A DNA stretch of 64,000 bases from Acidobacteriota bacterium (GTDB lineage Bacteria > Acidobacteriota > Aminicenantia > Aminicenantales > Saccharicenantaceae), in contig JAKLEN010000005.1 in assembly GCA_022711665.1 (NCBI GenBank), forward strand, positions 64,261-128,260. The letters run 5' to 3'. Each line of letters begins with the position of its first letter. The first letter of the stretch is position 1. Shown one piece after another: positions 62,089 to 64,000 of the stretch. A program made the translations under genes and the position numbers. Below the pieces are notes generated by a model, which did not search any database, was not told where the DNA came from, and saw nothing but the letters and a program-made list of their open reading frames with translations.

Positions 62089-63930
62089 ATGAGATCGCGA
62101 AAACCCATTTCGATCCTCGCCGTCATCCTGGCCGCCGCGGCGGCCCTGACGCTGGCGCCGGCCCGGCCAGCCCACACGGCCCCCCAGGCGGGAGCGGCCG
62201 CAGCCGCGCTTACGCCGGCGGACGGCCTTTCCGCGGCGGCCGCGGCCTGGGTCGCGAAGACGATGGCCGGGCTGACGCTCGAAAAGAAGATCGCCCAGCT
62301 GGTCACGGCCGATGTCGCCGGCGGCTACATCGCCGACGACGATCCGCGGCTGGCCGGCTGGACCGCCCTGGCCCGCGACCACGGCCTGGGCATGTTCGTC
62401 TTCTACGGCGGAACGCCGCGCGACGTCGCCCGGCTGCTCAACCGCCTCCAGAAGGCGGCTGCCGTCCCGCTCCTGATCTCGGCCGACTTCGAGGGCGGTC
62501 CCGGCCAGCAGGTGACGGGCGCCAGCGAGTTCCCGGCCAACATGGCCTTCGCCGCCGCCGGCGACGAGGACCTGATGTACCGGGCCGCCTCGGCCGCCGC
62601 CGTCGAGGGCCGGGCCATGGGCGTCCACCTGACCTACACTCCGGTCTGCGACATCGCCTGGAACCCCGACAATCCCGCCGAGAGCGTCCGCTCCTTCGGC
62701 GGCGACCTGGACCGGCTCGGGCGCCTGGTCCGGGCCTACGTCCGCGGCTACCACGAGCACGGCATGCTGACCTCGGCCAAGCACTTCCCGGGCCGCGGCG
62801 ACGTCGCCAACATGCCCGGCAATCCTCCCTGGGCCTGGAACCCCAAGCCGGCCGCTGACATCGAATCGCAGGAATTCGCGGCCTTCAAGCTCGGCATCGA
62901 GGCCGGCGTTGATTTCGTCATGACCGAGCACATCGCCGTGCCGTCGGTCACGGACGGCTCCCGGCTGCCGGCGAGCGTCGAGCCGAAGCTCGTCGCCGGC
63001 TGGCTCAAGGGCCGGCTCGGCTTCAAGGGCCTGGTGACCTCGGACGACCTCTGGTACGACCACGTCGCGGCCCGGTTCGGGGCCGAGGAGGTCGCGGTCA
63101 AGGCCTTCGAGGCGGGGCATGACATCATCCTCAAGCCCAAGGACCCGGTCGCGGCCATCGGCGCGCTGGCCGCGGCGGTCCGGTCCGGCCGCATCCCGGA
63201 GGCGCGGGTCGACGAGGCTGTGCGCAAGCTCCTGACGCTCAAGGCCCGGCTGGGCCTGCACCTCGACCGCTTTGTCGACGAAGCGCGGGTCGGCGAGTTC
63301 GTCGGCACGGCCGCCCACCAGGCCCTCGTCCGGGAGGTCGCCGACCGGTCGCTGACCATGCTCAAGAACGACGGGGTCCTGCCGCTCGGCGCCGGGGCCG
63401 GTCGCGGCGCGGCGGGGCGGCCGGCCGGCCCTTCCCGGATCGTCAACATCGCCGTCCAGAAGGTCGACGGCGACACCGGGCCGGCGGCCCTGGCGGCCAA
63501 GCTGGCGGCGGCCTTCCCGGGCACGCCGAGCTTCGCCTTGCGGCCGGACATGGACCCGGCCTATTACGAGACCGTCTGGAAGGCTGTCGGCGAGGCCGAT
63601 CGCGTCGTCCTGTCGCTCTTCGTGGCCCGGAGCCGGATGGGGGACGCGGCGCCTTTCCGGGACGGCGACCTGGCTTTCCTGAAGAAGGTCATCGCGGCCA
63701 AGCCCAAGGCGGTCGTGGCCATGTCCTACGGCAATCCTCAGCTGATCCGCAAGATCCCGGACGTCGGGGCCTTCCTGGTCGGGTACGGCGAGCGCGGCTG
63801 GTTCGGGAACCAGTCCGTCTACTTCGACTCGTTCATCCAGGCGCTCAAGGGCGGGCTCCAGCCGTCGGGCCGGCTGCCGGTGCGGGTCAGCGACCGTTAC
63901 CCGATCGGCGCGGGGCTCAGCGGCCGTTGA
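62089..63930 (+). CDS. GH3 beta-N-acetylglucosaminidase (NagZ-like), exported
   Basis: 613 aa. A signal peptide (ILAVILAAAAALTLAP) is followed by a GH3 TIM barrel: KIAQLVTADVAGGYI, SADFEGGPGQQVTG, the NagZ-type KHFPGRGDVAN with the acid/base His-Asp loop, and the nucleophile Asp in GLVTSDDLWYD. A C-terminal domain follows (SLTMLKNDGVLPLG). KHFPG and the loop point to N-acetylglucosaminidase. Its substrate may be murein or chitin fragments. Its 3' end overlaps the 3' end of the next gene by 14 bp. Confidence 0.9.
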   Translation: MRSRKPISILAVILAAAAALTLAPARPAHTAPQAGAAAAALTPADGLSAAAAAWVAKTMAGLTLEKKIAQLVTADVAGGYIADDDPRLAGWTALARDHGLGMFVFYGGTPRDVARLLNRLQKAAAVPLLISADFEGGPGQQVTGASEFPANMAFAAAGDEDLMYRAASAAAVEGRAMGVHLTYTPVCDIAWNPDNPAESVRSFGGDLDRLGRLVRAYVRGYHEHGMLTSAKHFPGRGDVANMPGNPPWAWNPKPAADIESQEFAAFKLGIEAGVDFVMTEHIAVPSVTDGSRLPASVEPKLVAGWLKGRLGFKGLVTSDDLWYDHVAARFGAEEVAVKAFEAGHDIILKPKDPVAAIGALAAAVRSGRIPEARVDEAVRKLLTLKARLGLHLDRFVDEARVGEFVGTAAHQALVREVADRSLTMLKNDGVLPLGAGAGRGAAGRPAGPSRIVNIAVQKVDGDTGPAALAAKLAAAFPGTPSFALRPDMDPAYYETVWKAVGEADRVVLSLFVARSRMGDAAPFRDGDLAFLKKVIAAKPKAVVAMSYGNPQLIRKIPDVGAFLVGYGERGWFGNQSVYFDSFIQALKGGLQPSGRLPVRVSDRYPIGAGLSGR

Positions 63931-64000
63931 GAGGGCGGAGCCGGATCATGACCACGCCGTGGCGGGCGACGTAGGCCTCGAAGGAGCCGTCGAAGACGCC
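63917..64000 (-). CDS. C-terminal end of a minus-strand gene
   Basis: 27 codons and a TGA at 63919-63917 read in from the right edge: VFDGSFEAYVARHGVVMIRLRP. The AHGVVMIRL-type ending resembles the last strand of the C-terminal beta-sandwich in alpha-galactosidase-type hydrolases (GH27/GH31 or similar). Too short for a firm call. Confidence 0.5.
   Translation of the reverse strand, partial: GVFDGSFEAYVARHGVVMIRLRPLNGR

Noticed and set aside
60046-63318. Minus-strand open frame of 1090 codons
   Set aside because: Antisense shadow of the DUF2961 and GH3 genes, with no recognisable domain.
1-64000. CRISPR array or cas genes
   Set aside because: No regularly spaced direct repeats and no Cas-like proteins were found.

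Overview
The window is 64 kb of GC-rich, gene-dense bacterial DNA. Most genes sit in tight operons, many joined by ATGA or GTGA overlaps. A carboxypeptidase-regulatory-domain TonB receptor, many lipoproteins, TPR proteins, S9/S41 peptidases, glycoside hydrolases of the GH97/GH3/GH172 type and a complete Sec apparatus (selA, selB, selD, tRNA-Sec) point to a diderm, probably anaerobic, peptide- and glycan-using heterotroph. An Acidobacteriota or Aminicenantota-like lineage would fit, but that is inference from gene content, not from a marker gene.

Layout. 1-4301 (minus): the start of a very large AMP-binding ligase with a long C-terminal extension. 4387-14341 (plus): a GntR regulator with two tandem operators, then a glutamate-to-methylaspartate-to-mesaconate operon (glutamate mutase S, L and E, methylaspartate ammonia-lyase, AtuA-like protein, DUF4387 protein, P-loop protein, class I fumarase/mesaconase). 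14382-20720 (plus): an IclR regulator with two tandem palindromes at its own promoter, a TonB receptor, a serine hydrolase and a dipeptide-epimerase-like protein, probably for uptake and processing of peptides or muropeptides. 20736-24053: small secreted proteins and a TPR-metallo-beta-lactamase fusion.

24367-28813 is the most unusual part. An intact tRNA-Sec gene (minus strand) is followed by two more copies of its promoter plus 5' half, at about 26.9 and 28.7 kb. They divide the region into two units of about 2.5 and 1.8 kb. The units carry secreted-protein genes, all on the tRNA strand, and have related right ends just left of the half-tRNAs. This looks like two small integrative cassettes stacked in the anticodon loop of tRNA-Sec, each carrying a replacement promoter and 5' half. 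No integrase is visible in the window.

28855-38169: S9 peptidase, TPR proteins, cupin, a stand-alone acyltransferase domain, a zinc-finger-SpoIIE phosphatase, a NYN RNase and an ABC exporter, and a SRPBCC protein. 38394-43549 (minus): selA-selD-selB with a DsbD-alpha-like protein upstream; SelD has a Cys-rich N-terminal extension. 43648-49747 (minus): a tandem Usp protein, then an amino-sugar operon (YitT membrane protein, DUF4861 protein, ROK-like protein, PIG-L deacetylase, NagB). 49961-53720: KDPG aldolase, an MFS transporter whose C-terminus runs into a 60-bp palindrome, nitroreductase, DUF4412 protein and an Rnk-like factor. 53850-64000: GH97, NadE, then a plus-strand lipoprotein/secreted glycan-degradation operon (six-hairpin-like protein, DUF2961/GH172, GH3 NagZ-like), ending in the C-terminus of a further minus-strand gene. 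No CRISPR array, rRNA or transposase gene was seen.
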